Positions 40,556-50,401 of a stretch of 64,000 nucleotides of DNA are shown here, in pieces. Under the pieces are notes generated by a model. The model saw nothing but the letters and a program-made list of their open reading frames with translations, was not told the DNA's origin and ran no database searches. Both the position numbers and the translations under genes were made by a program. The stretch spans positions 62,001 through 126,000 of the forward strand of contig JAWSUF010000001.1 in the NCBI GenBank assembly GCA_033549365.1. Reading direction: 5' to 3'. The stretch is from Acidobacteriota bacterium. Its GTDB lineage: Bacteria > Acidobacteriota > Aminicenantia > Aminicenantales > Saccharicenantaceae. Within the stretch, counting starts at the first letter, position 1, and the number at the start of each line of letters is the position of its first letter.

Positions 40556-41488
40556 ATGAGAAAGAAAATCGCTCTCATCGGCGGAGGACAGATCGGCCAG
40601 ATTCTGGCCATGCTGGCCGCCCAGAAGGAACTCGGAGACATCGTCGTTCTCGAGATTCCCGAATTTGAAAATCCTGCCAAGGGCAAGGCCCTTGACCTGA
40701 TGGAAATGGCCCCCCACGGCAACTATGACGCCAACATCGTCGGCACATCCGACTACAAGGACGTCGCAGGGGCCGATGTCGTCATTGTGACGGCGGGGAA
40801 ACCTCGTCAGGCTGGAATGACCCGTGAGGATCTTTTGGCCGTCAACCTGGACATCATCAAGACGGTGGCCGCAGGCGTCAAAGAACACGCCCCCAAAGCT
40901 TTCTGCATCGTCCTCACCAATCCTCTCGATGCCATGGTCTACGCTTTCTCCAAGCTGACCGGGTTCCCCCGCCACCAGGTCATCGGCATGGCTGGAACGC
41001 TGGACACGGCCCGCTGGCGCGCCTTCATCGGAATGGAGCTTGGAGTGTCGGTCTGCGACATCGCCGGCACGGTGCTCGGCGGCCACGGACCCGACATGGT
41101 TCCCCTGCCCCGGCTGACGACCGTCGGCGGCGTCCCGCTCAACGAGATCGCAACCCAGGAGCAGATCGACAAGCTCGTCACCCGGACTCGCGAGGCCGGA
41201 ACCGAAATCGTCAAGCTCTTCGGCAAGGGCTCCGCATTCTTCAGTCCTGCCTGGAGCGCCATCGTCATCGCCGAGTCCTACCTCAAGGACAAAAAACGCA
41301 TTCTCCCCTGCGCAGTCCTTTGCGAAGGCGAATACGGAGTCAAGGGCCTGTTCATCGGCGTACCGGCCTTGATCTCGGCCAAGGGCATGGAGAAGATCTA
41401 CGAGATCAAGCTGACCGATGAAGAAAAGGCCATGCTCGAAAAGACGGTCAACGTCGTCACCAAGACCGTCGCGGAAACCAATCTTTAA
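40556..41488 (+). CDS. mdh: Malate dehydrogenase (LDH-like type)
   Basis: A 310-residue member of the LDH-like malate dehydrogenases. The dinucleotide-binding GGGQIGQ is at about 9-15, VLEIPEFENPAKGKALDL gives the acidic end of strand 2, and the substrate loop is GKPRQAGMTREDLL with Arg81 and Arg87. LTNPLDAM and the catalytic His in GTVLGGHGPDMVPL (about 165-178) follow. It oxidises malate to oxaloacetate with NAD; the GKPR loop (Arg instead of Gln) favours malate over pyruvate. AAGGAGG lies 7 nt before the ATG, and a strong intrinsic terminator follows. Confidence 0.95.
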   Translation: MRKKIALIGGGQIGQILAMLAAQKELGDIVVLEIPEFENPAKGKALDLMEMAPHGNYDANIVGTSDYKDVAGADVVIVTAGKPRQAGMTREDLLAVNLDIIKTVAAGVKEHAPKAFCIVLTNPLDAMVYAFSKLTGFPRHQVIGMAGTLDTARWRAFIGMELGVSVCDIAGTVLGGHGPDMVPLPRLTTVGGVPLNEIATQEQIDKLVTRTREAGTEIVKLFGKGSAFFSPAWSAIVIAESYLKDKKRILPCAVLCEGEYGVKGLFIGVPALISAKGMEKIYEIKLTDEEKAMLEKTVNVVTKTVAETNL

Positions 41489-41494
41489 GACAGA

Positions 41495-41532
41495 GGGGTT
41501 CCCCGGCCTGAACCGGGGAACCCCGTTTTTTC
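41495..41532 (+). terminator. Rho-independent terminator of mdh
   Basis: A 12-bp perfect stem (GGGGTTCCCCGG, 41495-41506, with its complement at 41513-41524), a 6-nt loop, then a G and seven T residues (41526-41532). Confidence 0.95.
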
Positions 41533-41553
41533 GCCTTTCCGCCTCTGTCTTAT

Positions 41554-41571
41554 GAGCGGTCTTTACCGCTC
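41554..41571. repeat. Second hairpin downstream of mdh
   Basis: GAGCGGT-CTTT-ACCGCTC, a 7-bp perfect stem 22 nt after the mdh terminator. No T-run follows; it may be the 3' part of a longer transcript or neutral. Confidence 0.35.
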
Positions 41572-41612
41572 CCGCACGGCACTTCGGATTTCGCGGGATG
41601 ACACCGGTTGCA

Positions 41613-41642
41613 TTGACAGCCGGCGTGTTCAAAAGGCATAAT
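41613..41642 (+). promoter_or_regulatory. Promoter of the MBL-fold/DUF5107 gene pair
   Basis: TTGACA (41613-41618), 18 bp, CATAAT (41637-41642), giving a leader of about 130 nt with a strong Shine-Dalgarno before the ATG at 41780. Confidence 0.65.
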
Positions 41643-41779
41643 CTTCAGCGATGCCTGTCTGGTCCGTCGATACGCCGGTTCCATCGTCCCTGATGCTTTC
41701 TCTTCCCGATCCGATCTTTCCTTTATCGGGGTCCACGCCCCGAATATCCAATCCTGAATCTTGTCAAGGAGGTCTGGAA

Positions 41780-42676
41780 ATGAAAATCCGTTTGACCGCA
41801 TGGACCCTTGCGGCCGCGGTTCTTTTAATCGCCGTCGCATTTGGAATCGTATCTCAAATGCAGGCCGGTCAGGAAAGGCCGCAGATGCCGCCGGTCGCCG
41901 CGGAACAGATCCGGGACGGTCTCTATCTTGTCAGAGGGGGGTCCGGAGCCAATACCGCTTTTTACATCACGAAGACGGCCGTTTTCGCCGTCGACGCAAA
42001 GATGACCGCGGATTCGGCGGCCGCGATGCTGGCCGAGATCGCCGAGCTGACTTCCGCTCCGCTGACGACCGTCATCATCACCCACAGCGACGGCGATCAC
42101 ATCAACGGATTGCCCGGATTTCCCAAGGGACTGGACATCATCGCTCATGAAATCTGCAGGGCTGATATGGAAAAGGCCGCCGCAGATCTCCCGGCCCTCA
42201 GGGATTATATCCCGAATATCACCGTCGATCAGGATCTCCTGACCCTCTATCAAGAGGAAGACGGGCGGATCGACCTGGCCTATTTCGGACCGGCCCATAC
42301 AAGCGGAGATCTCGTCGTCTGGTTTCCCCGGGAAGAGGCCGTCTTCGTCGGCGACCTGCTGTTTGTCGGCCGCGATCCTCTCATCCACAGGCACAAAAAC
42401 GGAAATTCCTTCGGCTACGTCAAGACCCTTCGGGCCCTGCTCGATCTCTCCCCGACGGTTGAGATCTTTCTTTCGGGACACGCCGATCCTCTGGGGCGAA
42501 CGGATGTTGTAGGCCTCATTTCCGCCATGGAAGAGAAGCAGGCCAAGGTGAAAGCCCTGGTCGATGAGGGACGGAGCCTCAACGAAGTCAAGACCGCCTT
42601 CGGCATCGAAGAAGCGCCCGGACGCCGCTGGCCGAGCCTGGTCGAAACCATTTATCTCGAGCTGACGGAAAAGTGA
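41780..42676 (+). CDS. Exported metallo-beta-lactamase-fold hydrolase
   Basis: A 298-residue protein with a signal peptide (about 7-28, ending IVSQMQAGQ) and an MBL fold. The metal motif is IITHSDGDHINGLPGF (about 99-114). It is HxDxDH rather than the standard HxHxDH, so one His ligand is Asp. The later ligands are present: PAHTSGDLVVWF, AVFVGDLLFVG (the bridging Asp) and FLSGHADPLG. A C-terminal extension (about 240-298) is helical. I chose the ATG at 41780 by AAGGAGG 7 nt upstream and the signal peptide. Its stop overlaps the GTG of the DUF5107 gene (GTGA). The substrate is not predictable. Confidence 0.85.
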   Translation: MKIRLTAWTLAAAVLLIAVAFGIVSQMQAGQERPQMPPVAAEQIRDGLYLVRGGSGANTAFYITKTAVFAVDAKMTADSAAAMLAEIAELTSAPLTTVIITHSDGDHINGLPGFPKGLDIIAHEICRADMEKAAADLPALRDYIPNITVDQDLLTLYQEEDGRIDLAYFGPAHTSGDLVVWFPREEAVFVGDLLFVGRDPLIHRHKNGNSFGYVKTLRALLDLSPTVEIFLSGHADPLGRTDVVGLISAMEEKQAKVKALVDEGRSLNEVKTAFGIEEAPGRRWPSLVETIYLELTEK

Positions 42677-45600
42677 ACGCCGCCTTTCCCAAGGTCTTCC
42701 TCGCCGCGGTTTTGATCTCTTCCGCTCTCACTTCTTCCGCCTGCCGGGATTTCGGAGACACGGGAACCGCCCATATTTCGGAACGGCGCGAAACCATCCG
42801 GACCTATCCTTTCGCCGATCCCGATCCCGTTCCCATCTTCGCCCGTTCGCCGATGTGGGGGCGGGGCGCCCGGCTCTATCCCTATTTCTTTTTCAACACG
42901 TTCACCGGAACCGCTACGGATTCCCCATGGACGGTCGTCCGCCTGGAAAATCCCCATATTGCGGTCTCCGTTCTCCCCGAAATCGGGGGCAAGGTCCGGG
43001 GCGCCGTGGATAAAAAAACGGGACTCGAATTTCTCTACACCAATCATGTCGTGAAATTCCGCGAAATCGCCCTCCGCGGCCCCTGGACATCGGGCGGCAT
43101 CGAATTCAACTTCGGTATCGTCGGCCACGCTCCGTCGACGGCGACCCCGGTGGACTATCTCCTCCGTCGGGAGCCCGACGGAGGAGTATCCTGCGTGGTC
43201 GGAACCATGGATCTCCCATCCCGCACCCGCTGGAGCGTCACCATCTCTCTTCCTCCGGATAAGGCGTATTTCGAAACCCGCTCCTCGTGGTTCAACCCCA
43301 CGCCCTACAACCAGTCGTATTACGCCTGGATGTGCGCCGCCGTCCGCACGGCCGACGACCTGAAATACGTTTTTCCCGGCCGCCGGCACATTGGACACGA
43401 CTATGACGTTCCTCTCGAACCCTGGCCCGTCGATCGGGAAGGCCGCGACCTGTCCTGGTACCGGAACAACGCTTTCGGCGGCCCCAAGAGTTACTTCACC
43501 GTCGGCACCTACGAAGACTTCTTCGGGGGCTGGTATGAAAATTCGGATTTCGGCTTCGGCCGCTGGGCGCTTTACAATGATATGCCGGGGAAAAAAATCT
43601 GGATCTGGGATCATTCGCCGTCGGGAGAGATCTGGGTCGATCTCCTGACCGACAGCGACGGACAGTATACCGAGCCTCAATCCGGCCGCCTGCTCAACCA
43701 GTCCGACCATGAATTCTTCAAACCTCTGGTCGCCGACCGCTGGCGTGAAATCTGGTTTCCCTACCGGGGCATCGGTCCCCTGGCCAAAGCCTCGCCGCAT
43801 GCCGTTCTTTCCGTTGAGGCCCGGGCCGGCGGCCTTCATCTCGGACTTTTCGCCCTTCAGGCGGTCAATGAGGATCTCGTCGTCACCAAAAGCGGCCGCA
43901 CCGTCCACCGGGAACGCGTCCGTTTGAAGACGGCGGAAACCTGGATGAAAACCGTGTCCGGCGACTTCGGCACGGATACGGTCGTCTCGCTGGGCGACAA
44001 GCTGGTCTTCCACGGCGATCCGGCGGCATTGGATATCGGCCGCCCGCTGAAATTCAGCCTTCCCGGCGGCGTTACGGCCGAATCCCGATTCATGGAGGGG
44101 ACGCGCCTTGAAAAAGAGCGGGACCCGGCCGGCGCTCTAAACGCCTATCTCTCCTGTCTCGATCGGGAACCCCATCATGTGCCCGCTTTGACCCGGATTG
44201 CCGAAATTTTCTGCCGAAGAGGGGAATACGAAAAGGCGCTCGGCTACGCGTCGAAGGCGCTCGAAATCAGCATGTATGATCCGGCGGCCAATTTCGCCTA
44301 TGGGACGATCTCCCGGCGCGTCGGACACATCATTGACGCCAAGGAAACCTACGGATGGGCGGCCCGATCGATGGAATATCGCTCGGCCGCCTACAGCCGG
44401 CTGGCCGCCATCTCGCTTCTCGAAAGAAATTTGGATCTGTCCCGGGAATACGCGGAGCGGGCCATCGAATCCAACGCCCATAACAGCGCCGCCTGGGAGA
44501 TTCTGGCCGCAGGGCGCCGGAAAGCGGCCGATATTGACGGGGCGCGCCGCGCCCAGCGCCGTCTGCTCGAAATCGAACCTCTCAATCACCAGGCCCGTTT
44601 CGAGCGTTATTTAATCGATCCCCGGGAGAGCCGGCTCGAGGAATTCCGGGACATGATCCGGAACGAATTCCCCCATGAAACCTACCTGGAAATGGCTGTC
44701 CAATACACGGACATGGGCTGTCCCGAAGACGCCGTCACTCTTCTTAAACTGGCGCCGAGACACCCCACCCTCCTTGTGTGGCTGTCCTGGCTTCTCAGGG
44801 ATACGGATTCGGCGCAAAGCGCCGTTCTTCTTGAAAAAGCCTTTTCCCTTTCCCCTCAACTCGTCTTTCCTTTCCGCGAAGAGTCCATTCCCGTCTTCGA
44901 ATGGGCGGCCGAACGCCGGCCGGACGACTGGAAGCCGCGTTATTATCTCGGTCTCATTCTCTGGGGAAAAGACCGTCTCGAAGAGGCCTCGCGCCTGTTC
45001 GATCTCTGTGATGCCTCGGATTACGCACCGCTTTTTGTATCCCGTGGCCAGTTGCGGGCCGATACGGATCCCGCCCGGGCTCTGGCCGACTTCGAAAAAG
45101 CCGTGAAACTGGACGAGGGGGCCTGGCGCAACCGGCAGGCCCTCATTCATCACCTCCGGTCATTCGGGCGTCACAGGGACGCTCTGGAAGCCGCCCGAAC
45201 CGCCGTCGAGCGGTTTCCCGGCGTATCCCCTCTTCAGGCTGAACTCGTCAAGTCGCTCATGAATTTGGGCCGCTACGGCGAGGCCGCCGGAGTTCTTGAA
45301 ACCCTCCACATCCTGCCATACGAGGGCGCCCGCGAAGTTCACAGCCTTTATGTCCGCACCTATATCCAGTTGGGTCTCGCAGCCATGCGGTCCGGCCGAT
45401 GGGCGGAGGCGGTCGAGCGCCTGGATGCCTCCAAGGAATACCCGGAGCGTTTGGGAACAGGTGCGCCTTTCCATCCCGATGTCCGGCTTCAGGATTATCT
45501 GGCCGCCCTGTGTTTCGACAGGATGGGCTTGAAGGACAAAGCCGAGGAAAGGCGACGCGCCGTTTATGAATACACCCTCGCCCGGGGTCACGATCAGACA

Positions 45601-45720
45601 ACCCACAATTATTTCGGGGCCCTTGTTCTCGAATATTACGGAGAAAGCGAAAATGCCGCGGCCCTTCCCCGCCGTTCCCCGCCGTCCGCCGACATCCTGT
45701 CCGTCCTCCGCCTCTTTTAG
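42673..45720 (+). CDS. DUF5107-TPR lipoprotein
   Basis: A 1015-residue predicted lipoprotein (lipobox LTSSAC, Cys24). The N-terminal part (about 40-470) matches the DUF5107 beta-rich domain: SVLPEIGGKVRGAVDKKTGLEFLY, then SGGIEFNFGIVGHAPSTATP and YYAWMCAAVRTADDL. This fold is akin to aldose-epimerase/galactose mutarotase-like sugar-binding sandwiches. The rest (about 475-1000) is a series of TPR-like helices (EYEKALGYASKALEISMYDP, DRLEEASRLFDLCD, GRYGEAAGVLETLH). The family is typical of Acidobacteria and Bacteroidetes. A carbohydrate-handling role is likely, but the reaction is unknown. The start is a GTG overlapping the MBL gene. Confidence 0.88.
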   Translation: MNAAFPKVFLAAVLISSALTSSACRDFGDTGTAHISERRETIRTYPFADPDPVPIFARSPMWGRGARLYPYFFFNTFTGTATDSPWTVVRLENPHIAVSVLPEIGGKVRGAVDKKTGLEFLYTNHVVKFREIALRGPWTSGGIEFNFGIVGHAPSTATPVDYLLRREPDGGVSCVVGTMDLPSRTRWSVTISLPPDKAYFETRSSWFNPTPYNQSYYAWMCAAVRTADDLKYVFPGRRHIGHDYDVPLEPWPVDREGRDLSWYRNNAFGGPKSYFTVGTYEDFFGGWYENSDFGFGRWALYNDMPGKKIWIWDHSPSGEIWVDLLTDSDGQYTEPQSGRLLNQSDHEFFKPLVADRWREIWFPYRGIGPLAKASPHAVLSVEARAGGLHLGLFALQAVNEDLVVTKSGRTVHRERVRLKTAETWMKTVSGDFGTDTVVSLGDKLVFHGDPAALDIGRPLKFSLPGGVTAESRFMEGTRLEKERDPAGALNAYLSCLDREPHHVPALTRIAEIFCRRGEYEKALGYASKALEISMYDPAANFAYGTISRRVGHIIDAKETYGWAARSMEYRSAAYSRLAAISLLERNLDLSREYAERAIESNAHNSAAWEILAAGRRKAADIDGARRAQRRLLEIEPLNHQARFERYLIDPRESRLEEFRDMIRNEFPHETYLEMAVQYTDMGCPEDAVTLLKLAPRHPTLLVWLSWLLRDTDSAQSAVLLEKAFSLSPQLVFPFREESIPVFEWAAERRPDDWKPRYYLGLILWGKDRLEEASRLFDLCDASDYAPLFVSRGQLRADTDPARALADFEKAVKLDEGAWRNRQALIHHLRSFGRHRDALEAARTAVERFPGVSPLQAELVKSLMNLGRYGEAAGVLETLHILPYEGAREVHSLYVRTYIQLGLAAMRSGRWAEAVERLDASKEYPERLGTGAPFHPDVRLQDYLAALCFDRMGLKDKAEERRRAVYEYTLARGHDQTTHNYFGALVLEYYGESENAAALPRRSPPSADILSVLRLF

Positions 45721-45790
45721 CGCGCTGCTCCGCTGCTCTGGCTGCTGGATATTATTGATTATAATATAATTAAGTAAAAGGAGACCTGCC

Positions 45791-47383
45791 ATGCGTCGAA
45801 TGAGACTCCCTCTTTTCCTCTTCGCGGCAGCGACCGTATTGGTCCTGTCGTTCCTTCAGGGCGCTCCGGATGCGGATGTCCATGAGGGCCGCTCCTTCGA
45901 ATCCGAATCATGCACCAGCATCCTGGTTGGTCGTCTCGCTTCCGTCGACGGCTCAACCATGACCTCCCATTCCTGCGATTCCGGGACGGACCGGACCTGG
46001 ATGGCCATCGTCCCCAACATGAAACACAAAGCGGGATCCGTGGCCAAGCTTTATGCGGATCCCAAGCGGACCAAGCGTCCCGACGACCCCGACCGCGTCG
46101 TCGCCGGAGAAATTCCCCAGGTTCAGGAAACCTATGCTTTTCTGGACGCGGCCTACCCCATCATGAACGAACACCAGCTTGCGATCGGGGAAACAACGAT
46201 CGGAGGACGCCGTGAGCTCGTAAGCACCGAAGGGATCATCGACGCCCCTGAACTCTACCGCCTGATTCTCGAGCGGGCTAAGACGGCCCGCGAGGCCATC
46301 CGTATCGCCGACGAACTGACCAAGACTTTCGGCTACAACGACTGGGGGGAATGCTTCACATTCGCCGACACCCGGGAGGTCTGGCACTTCGAAATCTTCG
46401 GACCGGGGCGATTCAAAAAAGGCGCCGTCTGGGCGGCCCAACGCGTTCCGGACGACGAGATCGGCATGTCCGCAAACGCCGCAAGAATCCGGCAGATCGA
46501 CCTTTCGAACCCGGAATTTTTCATGGCCTCGGACAATGTCTTTTCCCTGGCCGAGGAGTTGGGGTTCTGGTCCAAGAACAGCGGCGAACCGTTCGAGTTC
46601 TGTTACGCCTACGCCCCGGATTCCCGGACAAGCCTGGCCTGCCGCCGCCGCGAGTGGCGGGTTTTGAGCCTGCTTGCCCCCTCGCTCAAGCTCCACCCTG
46701 AATCCGAAAATTACCCCTTCTCCGTCAAGCCCGAAAAAAAAGTCGGCGTCGCCGACCTTCGGGCGATTTTCCGCGACACCTACGGCGGGACCGACTACGA
46801 CATGACCCGGACCCTGACGGCCGTCAACCGCAAGGGCGAAACCGTCACGAGTCCGGTCGCCTCTCCCTTCATGAACAACGACCTGCGTGAGCTTCTCCGA
46901 GTCCGCCGGGAGCGGACGATCTGTTCGCCGGCCGCGACCTATCTCCAGATCACTCAGTCCCGGGAATGGCTGCCGGACCCGATCGGAGGCGTGGTCTGGA
47001 TCGGTTACGACAATCCGGCGACGACACCGCACACGCCGTTTTACATCGGGATTTCCCAAATGCCCGCATCTTACATGGTCGACGGCCGGTGGGAGTACAA
47101 CCGGAAGTGCGCCTGGTGGGCCTTCCGGACCGTAAGCAAGCTGGCCCTTTTCCGATACCAGGAAATGTCCAAGGATATTGAAAAAGTCTGGCGGGAGATC
47201 GAGGATGCCGCGTACGCCGGCCAGGCCGCCTTCGAAGAGAAGGCTCTGGACCTCTACAAAAAGGACCCGAAAAAAGCCCGCGAGCTTCTCACGCGATACT
47301 CCCAAGACCAGGCCGAAAAGGCCGTCGCCGCCTATTGGAAACTCTCCGGCGACCTCATGCTTAAATATTCGGGAAGGTTTTAA
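45791..47383 (+). CDS. Exported C69-family dipeptidase
   Basis: A 530-residue Ntn hydrolase of the PepD/C69 dipeptidase family, which releases amino acids from dipeptides. A signal peptide (about 5-25) is followed by the conserved start ESCTSILVGRLASVDGSTMTSHSCDSG, with Cys41 as the expected N-terminal nucleophile after processing. Further conserved blocks are NEHQLAIGETTIGGR, ECFTFADTREVWHFEI, AQRVPDDEIGMSANAARI and RTICSPAATYLQ. AAAGGAG lies 8 nt before the ATG, and an AT-rich TATAATATAAT run (45760-45770) is the probable -10 region. A tricorn-like peptidase follows 51 nt later on the same strand. Confidence 0.92.
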   Translation: MRRMRLPLFLFAAATVLVLSFLQGAPDADVHEGRSFESESCTSILVGRLASVDGSTMTSHSCDSGTDRTWMAIVPNMKHKAGSVAKLYADPKRTKRPDDPDRVVAGEIPQVQETYAFLDAAYPIMNEHQLAIGETTIGGRRELVSTEGIIDAPELYRLILERAKTAREAIRIADELTKTFGYNDWGECFTFADTREVWHFEIFGPGRFKKGAVWAAQRVPDDEIGMSANAARIRQIDLSNPEFFMASDNVFSLAEELGFWSKNSGEPFEFCYAYAPDSRTSLACRRREWRVLSLLAPSLKLHPESENYPFSVKPEKKVGVADLRAIFRDTYGGTDYDMTRTLTAVNRKGETVTSPVASPFMNNDLRELLRVRRERTICSPAATYLQITQSREWLPDPIGGVVWIGYDNPATTPHTPFYIGISQMPASYMVDGRWEYNRKCAWWAFRTVSKLALFRYQEMSKDIEKVWREIEDAAYAGQAAFEEKALDLYKKDPKKARELLTRYSQDQAEKAVAAYWKLSGDLMLKYSGRF

Positions 47384-47434
47384 TCCCGCGATCACAGCCT
47401 GATGGCCGGCGCCCGGGCAAAACAGGAGACGATC

Positions 47435-50388
47435 ATGAAAAAAATTCTCGTAATCACATTCATCGCCATGTTCGGAGGAAGCCTTCTGATCCCCGCCGCG
47501 GCGGATTCCGCCGGAGGCCGGAACGGCTATTACCGATACCCCGCCGTGCACAAGAACACCGTCGTCTTCGTCTCGGAGGGCGATCTCTGGTCCGTCGACA
47601 TTCAGGGCGGAGCGGCCCGCCGCCTGACCACCCACCACGGCCTGGAATCCCATCCCGCCGTTTCTCCCGACGGCGCCACACTGGCCTTCTCCGCCCAGTA
47701 TGAAGGGCCGACCGAAGTCTATACCATGCCCCTGGCCGGGGGTCTTCCCGTCCGGCACACATTCGGCGGCCAGTCATCGACCGTAGTCGGGTGGACTCCG
47801 GACGGCAAAATCCTCTACGCGACGCAGCGATATTCGACTCTGCCCAACACCCGGCTCGTCATCCTCAACCCGAAGACGAACGCCGAGACCATCGTCCCCC
47901 TCGATCAGGCGGCAGACGGATCCTTCGAAACACCGGAGGGGCCGCTCTATTTCACGCGCCTCCCCTTCCAGGGAAGTTATACCAAGCGATACCAGGGTGG
48001 AACGGTCCAGAATCTCTGGAAATTCGATGCGGGGAACGAAGCCGTTCCCCTGACATCCGACTATCCCGGCACCAGCAAGAATCCCATGGTCTGGAACGGG
48101 CGGATTTATTTCGCAACGGACCGCGACGGCATCATGAATCTCTGGTCGATGGATCGAGGCGGCGAAAATCCCGAACAACTGACCTTTCACAAGGAATTCG
48201 ACGTCAGCTCCCCGTCCCTCCACGACGGACGGATCGTCTATCAGCTCGTCTCCGACCTCCATGTCTACGACATCTCCTCCCGGACGGACCGGGAAATCGA
48301 GGTCGTCCTCCCCTCCGATTTCGACCAGATGCGGGAGCGCTGGGTCGCGAATCCCCTGGACTATCTGACATCGGCCCGGCTTTCGCCCACCGGAGACCGG
48401 GTGGCCCTGGTCTCGCGCGGCCATGTTTTCACGGCTCCGGTCGGGGACGGCCGCTTCGTCCGTGTCACCCGTTCGGACGGCATCCGGGCCCGCAGCGCCC
48501 GGTTCTTCCCGGATGGGAAAACCCTGATCGTTCTCTCCGACCAATCCGGAGAGTGGGAATTCCACCGCGCTCCGGCCGACGGCGTGGGACAAACGGAACA
48601 ACTCACTTCGGGCGCCGAAGTTCTCAGATTCGACGGTCTTCCCTCGCCCGACGGACGCCGCCTGGCCTTCGCCGACAAGGACCAGCAGCTCTGGGTTTTC
48701 GACATCGCCTCCAAGCGCCTGGACAAAGCGGCCTTTTCTCCGAACGGCATGTTCCGCGACTTGGTCTGGTCACCGGACAGCCGCTGGCTTGCCTTCGTCC
48801 GGTCCGCCGGCAACCAATACTCCCAGATCATGCTTCTCCAGATCGAAACCGGGGAGATTACGGAACTCACGAACGACCGCGTGGATTCCTATTCTCCGGC
48901 CTGGCCGCCGGCGACAAGGTCCTCTTTTTCATCGACCGGGAGAGCCGGGCCGCCGGACAGGCCAAGCTCAAGGCCGTAGAGATCAAAAACACCCGCATCG
49001 AGGCCCGAACCGTCATGGAGGATGTCAGGGATTTCGAGCTGTCCCTCGACGGAAGCAAGATTCTGGTCCGCAAGGACCGGGATCTCTTCGTCATCGATGC
49101 CGCAACGGCCCCGCCCGCTCCGGCGATGCTGACCGAGCGGAAAATCGACCTCTCCAAGTGGACGTTTTCCGTCGATCCGCGCGCGGAATGGCGTCAGATG
49201 TTCGTCGACGCCTGGCGGATGGAGCGCGATTATTTCTATGACCGCAATCTCCACAGCGTCGACTACGACAGGCTCAGGGCCCGTTACAGTCCGTTTCTCG
49301 ACCGTGTCAGCGACCGTTCGGAACTGAACGATCTCATCGCCCACCTCGTCGGCGAGTTGTCCGCCCTTCACACCTTTGTCCGGGGCGGTGACCTGCGCCG
49401 GGGCGCGGACAATATCTCGCCCGGTTCCCTGGGCGCCCGCCTCGTCCGGGACGACGCCCGCGGCGGTTTCCGGATCGAGCGGATCTACCGGTCCGATCCC
49501 GAGTATCCCGAACGAAGCTCTCCCCTGGCCGCCCCCTTGTTGGGAATCCGTGAGGGCGACATCATCACGTCCGTCAACGGTACGCCCACACTCGATGTCT
49601 CCGATCCGGCCGTCCTCCTCCGCAACACGGCGGAGACCCAGGTACTTCTCGAAATCCGCCCGGCCGCGGGCGGACCGGATTTCAAGGCCGTCGTCCGGCC
49701 CATCACGCCGGGCGCCGAATCCGACCTTCGTTACGCCGATTGGGAATATACGCGGCGCCTCGAAGTCGAAAAGGCGGGAGGCGGGGATATCGGATATGTC
49801 CACCTCAGAGCCATGGGCGGCGGAAACTACACGGAATGGGTCAAGAATTTCTACCCCGTTTTCAACCGCAAGGGGCTGATCATCGATGTCCGCCACAATC
49901 GCGGCGGCAATATCGACTCCTGGATTCTCGGCAAGCTCCTGCGGCGGGCTTGGTTCTACTGGCAGCCGCGGGTCGGAAACCCCACCTGGAACATGCAGTA
50001 CGCCTTCCGGGGGCACATGGTCGTCCTGTGCAACGAATACACGGCCTCGGACGGCGAGGCCTTCGCCGAGGGATTCCGCCGCCTGGGGCTGGGGGAGATT
50101 ATCGGAACGCGGACCTGGGGCGGCGAGATCTGGCTGAGCTCATCCAATGTGCTCGTCGACCGGGGGCTGGCTTCTGCGGCCGAGACCGGCGTCTACGGCC
50201 CGGAGGGCGAATGGCTCATCGAGGGCCACGGCGTCGACCCCGATATTATCGTCGACAATCCGCCCCACGACACGTTCAAGGGCCGCGACGCCCAGCTCGA
50301 AGCCGCAATCCAACATCTCCGAGAACTTATCGCCAAGGACCCCGTCGAAGTCCCCAAACACCCGCCCTATCCCGACAAAAAGCGATAG
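47435..50388 (+). pseudogene. Secreted tricorn-like S41 peptidase, frameshifted
   Basis: Two overlapping frames make one tricorn-type protease of about 985 residues. First frame (47435-48979): signal peptide, then beta-propeller repeats (ESHPAVSPDGATLAFSAQYEG..., NPMVWNGRIYFATDRDGIMN..., RFDGLPSPDGRRLAFADKD...). Second frame, from about 48910 to 50388: the end of the propeller (KVLFFIDRES), a helical linker (FVDAWRMERDYFYD), a PDZ domain and the S41 core, with the nucleophile Ser in CNEYTASDGEAFAEGF and GTRTWGGEIW. The break is just after DSYSPAW at 48902-48904. The expected continuation SPDGDKVLFF needs 4 nt more, fitting a slip within a CGGACGG repeat. It is either a real frameshift mutation or a sequencing/assembly error. 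The start follows AGGAG 6 nt upstream. Confidence 0.85.
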
Positions 50389-50401
50389 GTGCCGAACGGG
50401 A

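Noticed and set aside
45953-47758. 601-codon minus-strand open frame
   Set aside because: It lies antisense to the C69 dipeptidase and the start of the tricorn-like gene; no signal, Shine-Dalgarno or family pattern.
47791-50388. Second part of the tricorn-like gene as an independent 865-residue protein
   Set aside because: Its first 370 codons are an out-of-frame reading of the propeller half; only the part after about 48910 is real.
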